Made by a program: the position numbers and the translations under genes | Shown here: piece after piece, positions 9,669-19,746 of the stretch | How positions within the stretch are numbered: position 1 is the stretch's first letter | How the letters are laid out: the number at the start of each line of letters is the position of its first letter | Origin: Legionella sp. | GTDB taxonomy: Bacteria > Pseudomonadota > Gammaproteobacteria > Legionellales > Legionellaceae | Assembly (NCBI GenBank): GCA_002786205.1 | Contig: PEQM01000028.1 | Location: 25,641 to 89,640, forward strand | Direction: 5' to 3' | DNA length: 64,000 nucleotides | Notes under the pieces: generated by a model | Database searches by the model: none | What the model saw: the letters and a program-made list of their open reading frames with translations, nothing else | What the model was told of the DNA's origin: nothing

Positions 9669-10298
9669 TTAGAACCAACTGCGTGAAGCCAGTGAAGCAT
9701 GGCATGAATTTAATTGTCTGGCATACACCTGGGATCTGGCTTTAACTTTTCTGGCCACATGAATCAACCAAGGTTTACTCAAATAACTCTTGCGCTGGTA
9801 ACCACCAATCCCTTCATGGTAAGCCAAATACAAAGGATAGGCATCAGTCCGCGGAACTTGCGCCCTCTTGTAAGCGTTATTGGCATACCAGCCAATGAAA
9901 TCAACCCCATCGCCAAAATAATCACGTGAAGAAAATAAATTACCATTGTCTCTTTTATATTCCTTCCATGTACCATTCAATGCCTGAGCATATCCATAGG
10001 CAGTGGTTGGTCTTTTGCCAGGAAAAAACCATAAAAATTTAGTTCTCGGAGGTCTGGCCTGCGCTTCAAACTTTGACTCTTGATGAATTATAGCCATTTG
10101 AACAGGAACAGGCACCTTCCATCGACGCTCGACATCCTTGGCATCTCTATACCACTGTGGGTATTCTTTAAAAATATGGCATACGTTGTCTATGTTGGAG
10201 GGCGGCTGCTTCACACACCCGAAAAGAGAGACAAGACAACAACAAACCAAAAAGATCTTCAACTCCATGATAGAACTAACTAATCTACTTACTTTCAT
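9669..10298 (-). CDS. lipoprotein with SLT (lytic transglycosylase-like) domain
   Basis: A 209-residue envelope protein. The N-terminus is a lipoprotein signal (hydrophobic LVCCCLVSLFGC, lipobox Cys about residue 28), so the mature form should be membrane-anchored in the periplasm. The remainder resembles a soluble lytic transglycosylase domain: catalytic-Glu-like AIIHQESKFEAQARP, then TAYGYAQALNGTW, and FIGWYANNAYKRAQ near the end. Such enzymes cleave the MurNAc-GlcNAc bond of peptidoglycan. The start is uncertain: 10298 (MKVSRL) keeps a plausible signal peptide; a start at 10268 (MELKIF) also would, and one at 10367 adds an improbable leader. It stands alone, opposite the exonuclease gene. 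Confidence 0.85.
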   Translation of the reverse strand: MKVSRLVSSIMELKIFLVCCCLVSLFGCVKQPPSNIDNVCHIFKEYPQWYRDAKDVERRWKVPVPVQMAIIHQESKFEAQARPPRTKFLWFFPGKRPTTAYGYAQALNGTWKEYKRDNGNLFSSRDYFGDGVDFIGWYANNAYKRAQVPRTDAYPLYLAYHEGIGGYQRKSYLSKPWLIHVARKVKARSQVYARQLNSCHASLASRSWF

Positions 10299-10505
10299 AA
10301 TGGAATCTCTAAATAAAAAACAAATTTTAACAAATATATTCCCTTGGTTCCATGTTATGATGCACATGAGGTATTTTTTTAACTTCTCGTCCTGTTAAAA
10401 TTTATAAAAAAATACTTCAAACTCATACTGTTATGAGGTTATTTTACTTCATACATATGAGATAAGACACCCAACATACTATTACTACCTGACTAAGGCT
10501 TTAAT

Positions 10506-11276
10506 ATGAGCATTCTGGTTTTTGATATTGAAACCATTCCTGACGTAGAATCAGGAAGAAAACTATACCATTTGGATGGACTGTCTGATTCAGAAACAGC
10601 AGAAGCTTTATTTGCTTTAAGACGTGCAAAAACAGGAACCGATTTTCTCCCACACTATTTACAAAAAGTTTGTGCAATATCAGTAATCCTACATCAAGGC
10701 GCTCACATTAAAGTATGGTCTTTAGGCGATGAAAACTCTGACGAAAAAGAACTTATAACTCGTTTTTTTTCAGGCATTGATAAACACACCCCAACCATGG
10801 TGAGCTGGAATGGCAGTGGCTTTGATTTGCCCGTTTTACATTACAGAGCATTAATGCATGGTATACAAGCGCCTACTTATTGGGAAACTGGGGACAACTT
10901 ACAAAACTTTCGCTGGAATAATTATTTAAGTCGTTTTCATTACCGGCATATCGATTTAATGGATGTTATTGCTGGGTATCAAAACAAAGCCTTTGCACCA
11001 CTGGATGACATTGCAAGCATGCTTGGATTTCCAGGAAAAATGGGGATGAGCGGTTCCAAAGTATGGGAACAATTTCAACAAGGCAATCTTGTAAAAATTC
11101 GCAATTACTGTGAGACCGATGTGCTCAACACTTATTGTGTCTATCTAAAATTTGAATTGATTCGTGGTGTTCTTAACGAAGAAGAGTGTGCTCAAAAAAT
11201 TGAACAACTAAAAAATTATTTAAGCACAGAGAAAGAAAAGACACATTGGCAGGAATTTTTAAGCCAAATGAGTTAA
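10506..11276 (+). CDS. PolB-like 3'-5' exonuclease domain protein
   Basis: A 256-residue RNase H-fold protein of the 'predicted PolB-like 3'-5' exonuclease' type (PF10108-like). Metal-binding motifs are in place: Exo I FDIETIPD at residues 5-12, Exo II in VSWNGSGFDLPVL, and Exo III in YCETDVLNTYCVY near residue 205. No polymerase domain follows. It probably trims or repairs DNA or processes nucleic acid; the physiological substrate is unknown. The gene precedes mdfA by about 50 bases on the same strand and may be cotranscribed. Confidence 0.88.
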   Translation: MSILVFDIETIPDVESGRKLYHLDGLSDSETAEALFALRRAKTGTDFLPHYLQKVCAISVILHQGAHIKVWSLGDENSDEKELITRFFSGIDKHTPTMVSWNGSGFDLPVLHYRALMHGIQAPTYWETGDNLQNFRWNNYLSRFHYRHIDLMDVIAGYQNKAFAPLDDIASMLGFPGKMGMSGSKVWEQFQQGNLVKIRNYCETDVLNTYCVYLKFELIRGVLNEEECAQKIEQLKNYLSTEKEKTHWQEFLSQMS

Positions 11277-11328
11277 TCCGTCTATACTGTTCTATATAAA
11301 ATCGACGATTGATGAATAAGATGCCATC

Positions 11329-12585
11329 ATGTTAAAGCCACTGATATCTATATCTCGCAAACAAGCATTTTTCTTCGCTTTTTTCTTGGTACTTTATGAG
11401 TTTCTTACATATCTTGCTAATGACATGATCATGCCTGGCATGCTGGATGTGGTGCACTCATTTCATTCAACTGAAAGCATGGTCGCTACTTCATTAACCG
11501 TTTATATGCTAGGCGGTGCCAGCTTACAAATTATTCTTGGCCCTGTATCTGATGCTTTCGGCCGTCGTCCGGTTATGCTATGTGGCGCCATTCTTTTTTG
11601 TCTTTTTACTTTTCTTATTGCAGCTGCACACTCCATGGAGCAGTTTTTGCTGGCACGTTTTTTTCAAGGTATGGGATTATGTTTTATAAGCGTCATTGGT
11701 TATACCGCCATTCAAGAGCTATTTGAAGAGATGGATGCCATTAGGGTCATTGCCATTATGGCAAATGCAGCCATATTAGCGCCCCTTCTTGGCCCATTAT
11801 TGGGCGCGATTGTCATCCATTACGCTTCCTGGCGCATTATTTTTATTGTAATAGCGTTCCTTTCTTTTTGTGTGGCGTGGGGGTTATGGATTTATATGCC
11901 TGAGCCTATAGGTCAAGTGACCAAAAAAGGAGTCCTCATTGCCAGAACCGCTTTCACACCGCATGCCATTATTAAAAATTACAGCGTGTTATTAAAAAAC
12001 AAATCTTTTTGTTTTGCTGTATTAGCCATCAGTTTAGTAGGTATTCCTTGTATTACCTGGATTGCATTGGCTCCCATTATTTTTATCGCTGAATCCAGAT
12101 TGTCTGTTATAGAATACGGACTCTGGCAGCTTCCTGTATTTGGTGCAACCATTATAGGCAATTGGTTTCTCCATCGTTTAACTTATCGCTATGAAATGAA
12201 AAAAATAATAAGCATTGGATGTGTTCTTTTATTACTCGGCACCTCATTAATGGCCTGGCTGCCCTACTGCTATGGCAATCATTATTACTATCTATTGCCA
12301 GGTATTATGATTTATTTTTTTGCTTTAAGCGTTGTCAGTGCACCACTAAACCGTTTTTGCCTTTACACTACCCAGGTCAGTAAAGGCACTGCTTCTGCAA
12401 TCATTAGCTTGAGCATAATGAGTATTGATGCCTTGGGCATTGAAATTGGCAATTTTATTTATCAATCTCATAACCATTTTTATTTCGGCCTTTACCAGGC
12501 GGGTTCTATTGCATTTTTTATCATTGCGTTATATTGGGCATTCAAATTCAATTATAAGAACATTCATAATGGGGAAAAATATTAA
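11329..12585 (+). CDS. mdfA: MFS multidrug efflux pump MdfA
   Basis: A 418-residue twelve-helix drug:H+ antiporter. It follows E. coli MdfA closely: the first helix LVLYEFLTYLANDMIMPGM keeps the membrane-embedded Glu and Asp that bind cationic drugs and protons; GPVSDAFGRRPVML is the MFS loop 2-3 motif A; IQELFEE and MANAAILAPLLGPLLGA (motif C) mark the drug:H+ antiporter 1 branch. It should export lipophilic cations and neutral drugs such as chloramphenicol, known for the family. The real range in this organism is unknown. Confidence 0.9.
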   Translation: MLKPLISISRKQAFFFAFFLVLYEFLTYLANDMIMPGMLDVVHSFHSTESMVATSLTVYMLGGASLQIILGPVSDAFGRRPVMLCGAILFCLFTFLIAAAHSMEQFLLARFFQGMGLCFISVIGYTAIQELFEEMDAIRVIAIMANAAILAPLLGPLLGAIVIHYASWRIIFIVIAFLSFCVAWGLWIYMPEPIGQVTKKGVLIARTAFTPHAIIKNYSVLLKNKSFCFAVLAISLVGIPCITWIALAPIIFIAESRLSVIEYGLWQLPVFGATIIGNWFLHRLTYRYEMKKIISIGCVLLLLGTSLMAWLPYCYGNHYYYLLPGIMIYFFALSVVSAPLNRFCLYTTQVSKGTASAIISLSIMSIDALGIEIGNFIYQSHNHFYFGLYQAGSIAFFIIALYWAFKFNYKNIHNGEKY

Positions 12586-12648
12586 CTCATTATCGTTATC
12601 CTCTGTATATGAGAACAAAGCCTGTCATGTACAGCGATCGTTATCGAC

Positions 12649-12677
12649 AATAGTCCGCGCATAAAGCGCGAACTATT
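12649..12677. terminator. bidirectional terminator between two MFS genes
   Basis: AATAGT-c-CGCGC at 12649-12660 pairs with GCGCG-a-ACTATT at 12666-12677, with a 5-nt loop and one central mismatch. It lies between convergent genes, 64 bases after mdfA and 5 bases after (on the minus strand) the stop of the second carrier. Confidence 0.6.
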
Positions 12678-12681
12678 CTTC

Positions 12682-13974
12682 TCACTTGCGTCTTGCAGGA
12701 TGGGATTCTCTTAAGATGAACGCTGCAATCAATAAACTAATGAAAAAACACAAAGGCATAACAATTAATGCCTTTTGATAACTCTCAATGCTATACAGAT
12801 GAACGCCATTAACAACTCGCCAAGCATTACTTTGCTGTAGTAGATAACCGACTAAAGGCTGGAATAAGGCACCGCCAATAAGCACCGATAAATTATTAAA
12901 TCCTGAAGCTGTACCAACCAATTCTGGCGGATTGTTTTCTTTTACCACAGCAAAACTTACTGTCTGCCCGCCAGCACCTAAGCCCAAAATAAAACAAACC
13001 AAATAAGTCCAGTGTAAATTTAATGGAGGCCAATAAAGCAAAATCAGGGTAGCTAGGAGACCTAAAATGGAACTCAGTATTAAAGCGACTCGACGACTTT
13101 CAATTCTATCACTCATCCAGCCTAATAATGGGCTGCCTACACCAATACCTAACCAAATCATGCTGCAAAGACCAGACGCCATTACCACGCTGATTTGAAA
13201 TTTTTCTTGTAAATAAGGCACACCCCATAAAGCAGCAAAAACAGCAATTGGCGTCCAAATGCAACACGCATAACTACCAATAATCCAGGTATAGCTGTGT
13301 TTACAAACAGCAACCAAACGTTTCCACTCATCTCTTAAATAGTGATTGGGTATGGTTTGATTTTGTTGATGCGGAAAATCTCTGATAAAGAGCCAAAAAA
13401 AGCCTGCCAATATAAAACCTACCGCAGCCAGAAGAAAACTTGCATTACGCCATCCTATCTGATTAATTAGCGCAGCCAATGGCATTTCACCAAACATAGC
13501 ACCGACAGAACTCATTAACTGCGCAACTCCGGCCAAAATAGCAAAATAGTGCGGGGGAAACCAACGAGACAACAGAACCAAAACACCAATGAATGAAAAA
13601 GCAGAGCCAATGCCAATTAAAAAACGCCCTAAAGAGGCTGTGAGAACACTGTCAGTAGACGCAAAAAATGCTGAACCCAAAGCACAAAGCATGATGGCAA
13701 AAGTCATTAATTTTCTTGGTCCGTAGCGATCATACAGAACACCAGCAGGCAACTGGGTTGGTGCATAAGCATAAAAATAAAATGCTGAAATAAAGCCAAA
13801 TCCTGCTCCTGATACATCGAATGTTTTCATCATCGATTCTGCCATAACACTTGGCGCAACCTGCAAGATGAATTCATATAAATAAAATGATGCAGCCAGA
13901 AAAAAAATGAAATAGGACATTTTTAAATTAACAGGAAAATTTTTATTTTCTAAATTAGTATAGTGCGTGCTCAA
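12682..13974 (-). CDS. MFS transporter, Pht-like possible
   Basis: A 430-residue twelve-helix major facilitator carrier. Family marks are the first helix FFLAASFYLYEFILQVAPSV, AYAPTQLPAGVLYDRYGPRK (loop 2-3 motif), and WLGIGVGSPLLGWMSDRIES after the central loop. The overall look recalls MFS carriers abundant in Legionella and Francisella, including the Pht nutrient transporters of intracellular Legionella, but the substrate cannot be read from sequence. The start is probably TTG at 13974: AAGGAG lies 10 bases upstream, while the first in-frame ATG (MSYF) would start just before the first helix with no good ribosome site. Confidence 0.85.
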   Translation of the reverse strand: MSTHYTNLENKNFPVNLKMSYFIFFLAASFYLYEFILQVAPSVMAESMMKTFDVSGAGFGFISAFYFYAYAPTQLPAGVLYDRYGPRKLMTFAIMLCALGSAFFASTDSVLTASLGRFLIGIGSAFSFIGVLVLLSRWFPPHYFAILAGVAQLMSSVGAMFGEMPLAALINQIGWRNASFLLAAVGFILAGFFWLFIRDFPHQQNQTIPNHYLRDEWKRLVAVCKHSYTWIIGSYACCIWTPIAVFAALWGVPYLQEKFQISVVMASGLCSMIWLGIGVGSPLLGWMSDRIESRRVALILSSILGLLATLILLYWPPLNLHWTYLVCFILGLGAGGQTVSFAVVKENNPPELVGTASGFNNLSVLIGGALFQPLVGYLLQQSNAWRVVNGVHLYSIESYQKALIVMPLCFFISLLIAAFILRESHPARRK

Positions 13975-14129
13975 TTTAAAGTCACTCCTTGATATAATTC
14001 ATCATTAAAGCTTATAGTAATTCAATTTGTCAATACCAGTAACACCTGACTCTTTGCCATTTTTAAAAATACAAATCAAAGAACCCTATTGGTAAGTACA
14101 AACCAAGAGGAGTAAAACATTCAACCCTC

Positions 14130-15215
14130 TCAATGAGCCAAATAAATGGCTCCTAATATAGAGGGCTTATTGGCACCTGTGATGCAAGTCAAATCAACAG
14201 GCTTATGCTGAATGGTTTGACTTGCAAGCCATGCAAACATCATTGCCTCAAGAAAATCAGGATTAACCCCTAAATCCATTACACTTTTTAACTGTAATTG
14301 GGGCAACTTATCTGCTAAATATTCTAACAAGCGATTATTATGAACCCCACCACCGCAAACATACAGCTGTTTGAGATGACGCGATTCGATGCTTTGCGCA
14401 ATAGTAATAGCTGTTAATGCCAATAAAGTTGCTTGTACATCTACAGCTTGATAATCAGGTAATAAATGCGGCTCTAGCCAGGATAAGGAAAAATATTCTT
14501 TGCCTATACTTTTAGGCTCTGGTTGCTGAAAAAAAGGATCTGCTAATAATTGCTCAAGCAATAAAGGCAAAACACTGCCCTGCGCTGCCCATTCACCATT
14601 TTTATCATACGATGTGTTTTTGATTTTATTTATCCATTCATCCAGTAAGCAATTACCGGGCCCTACATCCCAACCCCTGGTAGGCTCTCCTGGAATTAAC
14701 AAAGTAACATTGGCTATTCCCCCTATATTGACAACAGCCATGCTTTCTTGACCTTTTTTAAATACCTTCTGATGATACAACGGCGCAAATGGAGCACCTT
14801 GGCCGCCATTAACCAAATCACGCGTACGAAAATCAGCAACAACATCAATATTCGTTAATGCAGCTATTGTATGTGGGCAACCCAGCTGTAAAGTATAAGG
14901 GATGTCTGCATCAGCATCATGGCTAATGGTTTGACCATGACTTCCAATGGCCGTAATCTGCTCTGCACAATAGCCGCTTTCTTTTAATAGCAGCTGTACA
15001 GCATTTGCAAACTCACGCCCAATCAAAGTATCAAGCTGCCGCCACCTCGATACTGTGCTCTGCTGCTCAAAAACCAAATCCCCAAGTAATTCTCTAACTT
15101 TTGCATGATAAGGCACTGTAAGGCCATGTATCAACTTATTCGATGGCATGTCAACCAATGCTGCATCAATGCCATCCATGCTGGTACCTGACATTAAGCC
15201 TATGTATAAAGCCAT
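14130..15215 (-). CDS. anmK: anhydro-N-acetylmuramic acid kinase
   Basis: AnmK phosphorylates 1,6-anhydro-MurNAc, released by lytic transglycosylases, to MurNAc-6-phosphate for cell-wall recycling. The 361 residues match the family's length. Motifs: YIGLMSGTSMDGIDAAL at the N-terminus, GSHGQTISHDAD, VVADFRTRDLVNGGQGAPFAP, GGIANVT and WDVGPGNCLLDEWI. It is monocistronic on the minus strand. Pairs functionally with mpl and the SLT lipoprotein elsewhere in this window. Confidence 0.96.
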   Translation of the reverse strand: MALYIGLMSGTSMDGIDAALVDMPSNKLIHGLTVPYHAKVRELLGDLVFEQQSTVSRWRQLDTLIGREFANAVQLLLKESGYCAEQITAIGSHGQTISHDADADIPYTLQLGCPHTIAALTNIDVVADFRTRDLVNGGQGAPFAPLYHQKVFKKGQESMAVVNIGGIANVTLLIPGEPTRGWDVGPGNCLLDEWINKIKNTSYDKNGEWAAQGSVLPLLLEQLLADPFFQQPEPKSIGKEYFSLSWLEPHLLPDYQAVDVQATLLALTAITIAQSIESRHLKQLYVCGGGVHNNRLLEYLADKLPQLQLKSVMDLGVNPDFLEAMMFAWLASQTIQHKPVDLTCITGANKPSILGAIYLAH

Positions 15216-15387
15216 TTCTTACCCTTTTTGTATAGGATATCATTTTATATTGTCTATAAAGACAAACCGATACCAAGCGAAAATGTAACTATTTTACACC
15301 CTCATCAAAAAACCATATTCGATGCATCGTGAGCCATTTCATTGTAATTAGATGCAGTTATTCCCCAATTTTAAAATACGAGGTATT

Positions 15388-17865
15388 TCAAACTGCTTCA
15401 GGCTCCTCTTCATCTCGTTTAACAGCCGCTCGTTTTCTTTGTACAACATGGGCAGACTCTCTTCGTAACTCATCATCAGCAAAATCATCCACCTTAATAA
15501 CCGATTGCCGTGCATACTCCGCTTCTTTTAATTGATTGATTTCTTCTTTAGAAAAAAGATTCAATAAAGCAGCTTCTTCAATCATTTCGATTGCAGTCAA
15601 AGAAGTCAATTGATGCTCTTTTGCTGCCTTAATCAGCCGTTTTTCCAACTGCTCTACCGCACAAATTTTATGAAAAGCATCTTCCATTTTCCCGACAGGG
15701 CATCGCTCTACAGGCTCAGTATAAACTAGTCGGCCAAGACGTTGTCGGGTTTCGTTTGGTGATGTAAGAATTTGAGCAACCTGCTTTATAAGCTTGTCTT
15801 TTGGCGCTGTACGTTTGGGGCCAAATGGAATTAAAATCAGTCTAAGAAAGATGCGAGCCCACAGCGCGGGAAAATTACTTAAAACACCCTGCATGGCCAT
15901 TTCACATCGATATAATAGAAATTGGCAACTCCATTGGACTAAAGGCAAATCGGAATCAGGTTCACCCTCTTCATAAAAACGCTTTAATACAGCGGAAGTT
16001 AAGTAAAGATTGCTGAGCATATCACCTAACCGAGCAGACAATTGCTCTTTTCTTTTAAGTTTACTACCTAAAACAATCATGCAAAAATCAGCTAAAAACG
16101 CAAGATTAGCACTGTATTTATGCACTAACTGATAATAATGTCTCACGCTACTGGCTGGGGCTTTGATGCCATAAGCATCGGTAATAGAGAATAACGCTGA
16201 CTGGAAAAAATTAGACAGTATAAAACTCAAATGCCCAAAAAAAGCCTTGTCAAAAGCAACCAGATCTTTTCTACGCAGGCTTTCCATTTCAGCAAAAATA
16301 TAAGGGTGGCATCGGATAGCACCTTGACCAAAAATAATCAAATTACGAGTTAAAATATTTGCACCTTCGACGGTAATGCCTATGGGCGTACTTTGAAATC
16401 CTCTTCCTAAATAATTATTAGGCCCCAGACAAATACCCTTCCCACCATGAATATCCATCGCATCACAAGCTATTTCACGTAAAAACTCCGTTGTATGGTA
16501 CTTTAAAATAGCTCCGGCAACAGAAGGTTTCTCACCTCCGTCTATAGCCGCTGCCGCCATAGTCAAGGCCGCATCAATAATATAAGTTTTTCCCGCAATT
16601 CGCGCTAGCGGCTCTTCTATTCCTTCAAAATGCGCTATGGGCTGATTAAATTGGCGTCTAATTCTCGAATAAGCACCGGTTGCCAAGGCAACAACCTGCG
16701 CCCCACCATTAGCACTAGACGGTAATGAAATGGCTCGACCTGCACTGAGGCATTCCATTAACATTTTCCATCCTTGTCCTGCGCGAGTAACGCCCCCAAT
16801 TAAATAATCAAGAGGGATAAAAACATTTTTTCCTTGCGTAGGACCATTTAAAAAGCCTGTATTAAGAGGAAAATGTCTTCGCCCCGTTATCACTCCTTTT
16901 GTAGATACCGGAATTAATGCACAACTAATTCCAATATCATGCCCCATGCCTAACAAGTTTTCCGGATCATACAATCTAAATGCAAGTCCTAACACCGTGG
17001 CAACTGGACATAAGGTGATGTAGCGTTTATCCCAATTTAGTAAAATTCCAATTTCTTCCTTGCCTTGCACTAGTTGGCGAGAGACTATCCCTGTGTCAGG
17101 GATAGATGCCGCATCGGAACCTGCATTAGGCCCGGTCAGAGCAAAACACGGAATCTCACGCCCATCAGCCAATCGAGGCAAATAATAATCTTTTTGCGCT
17201 TCTGTACCATATTTTAAAAGAAGCTCGCCAGGCCCTAATGAATTGGGCACAGAAATAGTCGTTGCTGCCGTCACTGAGCGGCCATAGATTTTTACTAATA
17301 TAGACATTTGGGCTGTAGCAGAAAACTCTAATCCACCATATTGCTTAGGAATAATCATACCTAAAAAGCGATTGTCTTTGATAAACTGCCAGACTTCCGG
17401 AGGCAAATCCGTACGATTATGCGTAATATCCCAATCGTCTATCATGGCGCATAATGTATTTACAGGCCCATCTAAAAATGCTTGCTCTTCTTCTGTTAAA
17501 GCGATAACCGGTGCGCTTCGTAAAGCATGGAAATCTGGGGCGCCACTAAAAATTTCACCTTCCCATCTCACTGTACCAGCCTCTAAAGCTTCACGCTCCG
17601 TCTTTGACATAGACGGCATTGCTTTTTGCAAAAGCTTCAATAGATGTCGGCTTAACATGTTTCTTCTTAATGGTCTAATCGACCCCAAAAGAAAAATCAC
17701 CTCAACAAAGCCTAAAATCAGTAGCGTTTGTTTTGAATAATCCAGTTGATTGAGTATCGCCATACACAAGCCCAGGCAAATAGCCCATATAGAAATTGCA
17801 GCCCGACGTACAAGCAACAATCCTGTAGCTCCTGTCAATGCAAATATTACGATATAATTTAACAC
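15388..17865 (-). CDS. fadE: acyl-CoA dehydrogenase FadE
   Basis: The FAD-linked enzyme that makes the first double bond in fatty-acid beta-oxidation, on the inner face of the membrane. At 825 residues it is FadE-sized (about 815), with two N-terminal hydrophobic segments, then the dehydrogenase core: FIIPKQYGGLEFS-like motif in the N-terminal domain, CFALTGPNAGSDAASIPD for FAD/substrate binding, and DIHGGKGICLGPNNYLGR. The C-terminal ~250 residues form the FadE-specific extension ending in an acidic/Arg-rich tail. The start is GTG with a near-perfect AAGGAGG six bases upstream, lying inside the end of the preceding hydrolase gene, so translation is coupled. Confidence 0.95.
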   Translation of the reverse strand: MLNYIVIFALTGATGLLLVRRAAISIWAICLGLCMAILNQLDYSKQTLLILGFVEVIFLLGSIRPLRRNMLSRHLLKLLQKAMPSMSKTEREALEAGTVRWEGEIFSGAPDFHALRSAPVIALTEEEQAFLDGPVNTLCAMIDDWDITHNRTDLPPEVWQFIKDNRFLGMIIPKQYGGLEFSATAQMSILVKIYGRSVTAATTISVPNSLGPGELLLKYGTEAQKDYYLPRLADGREIPCFALTGPNAGSDAASIPDTGIVSRQLVQGKEEIGILLNWDKRYITLCPVATVLGLAFRLYDPENLLGMGHDIGISCALIPVSTKGVITGRRHFPLNTGFLNGPTQGKNVFIPLDYLIGGVTRAGQGWKMLMECLSAGRAISLPSSANGGAQVVALATGAYSRIRRQFNQPIAHFEGIEEPLARIAGKTYIIDAALTMAAAAIDGGEKPSVAGAILKYHTTEFLREIACDAMDIHGGKGICLGPNNYLGRGFQSTPIGITVEGANILTRNLIIFGQGAIRCHPYIFAEMESLRRKDLVAFDKAFFGHLSFILSNFFQSALFSITDAYGIKAPASSVRHYYQLVHKYSANLAFLADFCMIVLGSKLKRKEQLSARLGDMLSNLYLTSAVLKRFYEEGEPDSDLPLVQWSCQFLLYRCEMAMQGVLSNFPALWARIFLRLILIPFGPKRTAPKDKLIKQVAQILTSPNETRQRLGRLVYTEPVERCPVGKMEDAFHKICAVEQLEKRLIKAAKEHQLTSLTAIEMIEEAALLNLFSKEEINQLKEAEYARQSVIKVDDFADDELRRESAHVVQRKRAAVKRDEEEPEAV

Positions 17866-17866
17866 G

Positions 17867-18670
17867 TTACGCCTCCTTGAGTTTGCCTAACAGTTTTTCT
17901 ATAACATGAGTGATTTGTTTAGCTGCTAATTGAGGAGTTTCCATTGGAAATAAATGGCTTCCTTTAATTTTCTGGATCTTAATACCAAAGTGAGAGGACA
18001 TGTAACGCCTGTCTGCTGGATCGATAACTGTACTGGCATCACCATAAATTAATGCGGATGGAACCGTTAATTTTCCCTTCAACTGAGGAAGGTCATGAGG
18101 GATAGTGCGATAAATTTGATATTCAATATGTCTGTCAAAGCGTAAACAATAGCCTTCTGGTCCTTTTTCAAGACCATAGGTGATGTAATCTTCCAAACAT
18201 TCATCTGTAAAAGTTTTAAATAATGGCCTTGTACGCAAATAACTTATCAGTTGAGTTTTATTTTCCCAACGTTCTTTTCGTCCTTTAGTTCTATAGGCCG
18301 GAGTAATCCGATCAATAACACCCAAAGCTTTTGCCAATCGAATCATATTCGATTTAAAAGGACCTATCAAAGGAGAATCCAGCAAAATCACCGCCTTAAA
18401 TAAAGAGGGCTCTTTTATTGCTGCCATAAGGCTTAATACACCCCCTAGTGAATGCCCCAATGCAATCACGGGTTTATCTGCTTGAGACTGGACACTATGA
18501 ATTAACTCCGCTACAAGACGGCTCCAATTGTCATCAACTGGATACAAGGGATTATGTCCAATTTTGTCTATATAACAATACTTGAAATGCGAGGCCAACT
18601 CGCTCAACATCTGGCTATAGCAAAGAGCAGGAAAGCCATTGCCATGAGCAAAATGTATTAGCTCACTCAT
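17867..18670 (-). CDS. alpha/beta hydrolase
   Basis: A 267-residue alpha/beta-fold hydrolase without signal peptide. The oxyanion-region pattern FAHGNGFPA is near residue 8, the nucleophile elbow GHSLGGVLS near residue 92, and a late His lies in GSHLFPMETP. This HGNGFP type is often linked to lipid or ester metabolism; the substrate is unknown. It overlaps the upstream DUF1189 gene by 4 bases (ATGA) and ends one base before fadE, so the three form an operon, which suggests a role with acyl substrates. Confidence 0.9.
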   Translation of the reverse strand: MSELIHFAHGNGFPALCYSQMLSELASHFKYCYIDKIGHNPLYPVDDNWSRLVAELIHSVQSQADKPVIALGHSLGGVLSLMAAIKEPSLFKAVILLDSPLIGPFKSNMIRLAKALGVIDRITPAYRTKGRKERWENKTQLISYLRTRPLFKTFTDECLEDYITYGLEKGPEGYCLRFDRHIEYQIYRTIPHDLPQLKGKLTVPSALIYGDASTVIDPADRRYMSSHFGIKIQKIKGSHLFPMETPQLAAKQITHVIEKLLGKLKEA

Positions 18671-19542
18671 GTTTTCACCATACGCATACTCTCTGATTTT
18701 AGAGAATATACGCCAAAGGAAAAATACATAGCGAGTAGTGCAACCAAGTAAAAACCATAACCCGGGAAGACTTTATGAAAAAGCAACAATCCCATCAAAA
18801 CGAGCATCACAGGTGTACTGGCTACCATTAAAACTCTGATCGATTGTACAACGGTGAGTTGAAATGAAAAGAATATATTAGAAAATAACTGTCCTAAAAA
18901 GCCAAAAACTAAAAAAAGAACAGAGAATAACCCCATAAAAATTACAGTTACAATAGGATAAATCATGACCTGGATTATTATTTTCCAACGCGTAAACTCT
19001 GCTTGATTCACAATACGTTTGCCATCAAAGACAAAGTTTTCTCCAGCAATAAATTGCTGAACAATCGGTTTATTAGGATTTTCCCCTGATTGATCTGAGC
19101 CGAGAAAATGTAATTTCGGCATACGCAATGATATTTTATCCTTATTAATCAATACCGTAAGGTCAGGATATTCTTTACTAAATGTTGTAATTTTATTAGT
19201 TGTGTCTACGATCAAAACCACCTCATCCAGATGATTTTTTATAATATATGGCATCGGTTTATCAAAAACCACCTCTCCATTTTGAATATAAATTTTAGGT
19301 ATACTTGAAAGAGGTTGCGTTAATTGCCTATAGTAAACATCATTAAACCCAATGATCATTTTAATAGCAAACGGGATTGCCCACAGTGAAACCAATAACA
19401 ATAAATACAAAAGCCCAAACCCTTTCCATCTTTTTCCCACATCAATATAGAGTTTTTTGGAATAAAAGGACATGAACAGTGCACGCCAATAACCAAATAA
19501 AGGCTCATCAATCGGCTTTAATTTATTTGTTTCTCTGGCCAT
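18667..19542 (-). CDS. DUF1189 family membrane protein
   Basis: A 291-residue integral membrane protein of unknown function. One hydrophobic segment lies near residues 40-60 (GLLYLLLLVSLWAIPFAIK), a soluble, probably extracytoplasmic beta-rich domain follows (IYIQNGEVVFDKPMPY type), and three or four helices close the protein. This arrangement is that of DUF1189. I start at ATG 19542 (MARETN); an in-frame GTG at 19569 would add nine residues. It is the first gene of a three-gene operon with the hydrolase and fadE. Confidence 0.85.
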   Translation of the reverse strand: MARETNKLKPIDEPLFGYWRALFMSFYSKKLYIDVGKRWKGFGLLYLLLLVSLWAIPFAIKMIIGFNDVYYRQLTQPLSSIPKIYIQNGEVVFDKPMPYIIKNHLDEVVLIVDTTNKITTFSKEYPDLTVLINKDKISLRMPKLHFLGSDQSGENPNKPIVQQFIAGENFVFDGKRIVNQAEFTRWKIIIQVMIYPIVTVIFMGLFSVLFLVFGFLGQLFSNIFFSFQLTVVQSIRVLMVASTPVMLVLMGLLLFHKVFPGYGFYLVALLAMYFSFGVYSLKSESMRMVKT

Positions 19543-19746
19543 TTTAAAACCCCGAACTATTAAAAGCACTTTGTCATTTAATATTGACAGTATCAGTAAA
19601 TTTTAATTATAAATCAATCCCCGAACAAAAATGAACGAACCAGTACATTCAGAAGTGATGAACTATTTCTCATGACTCATTGACTACCCAAAACTCAAGG
19701 ATGTATAATTAGTTCGATAAAAAACCAACTAGATCAGGAAGTTATC

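Noticed and set aside
11329..13974. The two convergent MFS genes as a duplicated pair
   Set aside because: One is clearly MdfA-like; the other has a different first helix and loop motif, so they are not recent duplicates.
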